Below, piece by piece: positions 63,865 through 64,000 of a stretch of 64,000 nt of DNA (position 1 is the first letter of the stretch; every line of letters begins with the position of its first letter). Under the pieces are notes generated by a model. The model did no database searches. It saw nothing but the letters and a program-made list of their open reading frames with translations, and had not been told where the DNA came from. Source of the stretch: CBDAQA01 sp965247815 (GTDB taxonomy: Bacteria > Planctomycetota > Phycisphaerae > Tepidisphaerales > Tepidisphaeraceae); contig CBDFHW010000006.1 of assembly GCA_965247815.1 (NCBI GenBank), positions 62,001 through 126,000 of the forward strand, written 5' to 3'. The translations under genes were made by a program, and so were the position numbers.

Positions 63865-64000
63865 TCCGAGGTTCGTGTTCAAGACGCGAAACGGATGCGA
63901 AGTTGAACTTGGTCGGTTCGCGATTGTCCGCTCGGTCACCGCCCTGCCGGGACGGGTCTATTAAAATGAGAAGTCGATCCCAAACACGATAAATTCCTCA

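Overview
The window is GC-rich bacterial chromosome. It most likely comes from a planctomycete, probably class Phycisphaerae (Tepidisphaera/Humisphaera-like). The evidence is three PEP-CTERM secreted proteins, a secreted protein with the planctomycete-type LEGRTLFA N-terminal motif, GloVer-repeat proteins, a dockerin-like EF-hand pair in a PEP-CTERM protein, many intergenic palindromic repeats, and a Kdo transferase showing a Gram-negative envelope. This placement is an inference from gene content; no rRNA gene is present. I recognised no tRNA, rRNA or CRISPR array.

Layout. 1-6009: end of a GNAT acetyltransferase, a small unknown protein, and dnaE interrupted by a full-size intein with a LAGLIDADG endonuclease. 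6010-9740: accessory DNA with a PEP-CTERM protein, an 87-bp inverted-repeat element in two good copies plus one broken copy, and an unknown protein. It ends in a ydaO-type (c-di-AMP) riboswitch. 9741-14469: two tandem KimA-like permeases with Usp-like C-terminal domains, the probable riboswitch targets. 14467-15150: long direct repeats, one interrupted by a 142-bp MITE with a 9-bp target duplication. 15203-21580: dsbD, a small lipoprotein, purB, a sigma-54 activator, thiG and thiS. 21517-27911: a GH57-thiS-thiG operon split by about 4.1 kb of foreign DNA that is bounded by a 539-bp direct duplication. The insert holds a GloVer protein, an ISNCY-type IS and a HepT fragment. 28653-34229: a Gld-type ABC exporter operon. 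34372-42354: queF, an sppA-like protease, a secreted unknown, a membrane protein, a two-component system and a transglutaminase-like protein. 42384-47717: a giant glycine-rich PEP-CTERM protein. 48027-52057: a VOC protein, an LPG-synthase-like membrane protein, nuoA and a GH130-like enzyme. 52061-54230: a REP/RAYT unit with three palindromes, an intact RAYT gene and a remnant of a second RAYT gene. 54246-63864: an HExxH membrane protein, two DEAD-box helicases, waaA, a VIT-family protein, a membrane protein, yceI and an ISKra4-type IS with frameshifted ORFs.

The most coherent functional unit is the c-di-AMP riboswitch with the duplicated permeases, probably potassium or osmolyte homeostasis. 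The most distinctive genome-dynamics signals are the split thi operon, the MITE inside a REP-like hairpin, and the RAYT with its flanking and solo palindromes. Most housekeeping genes are ordinary.
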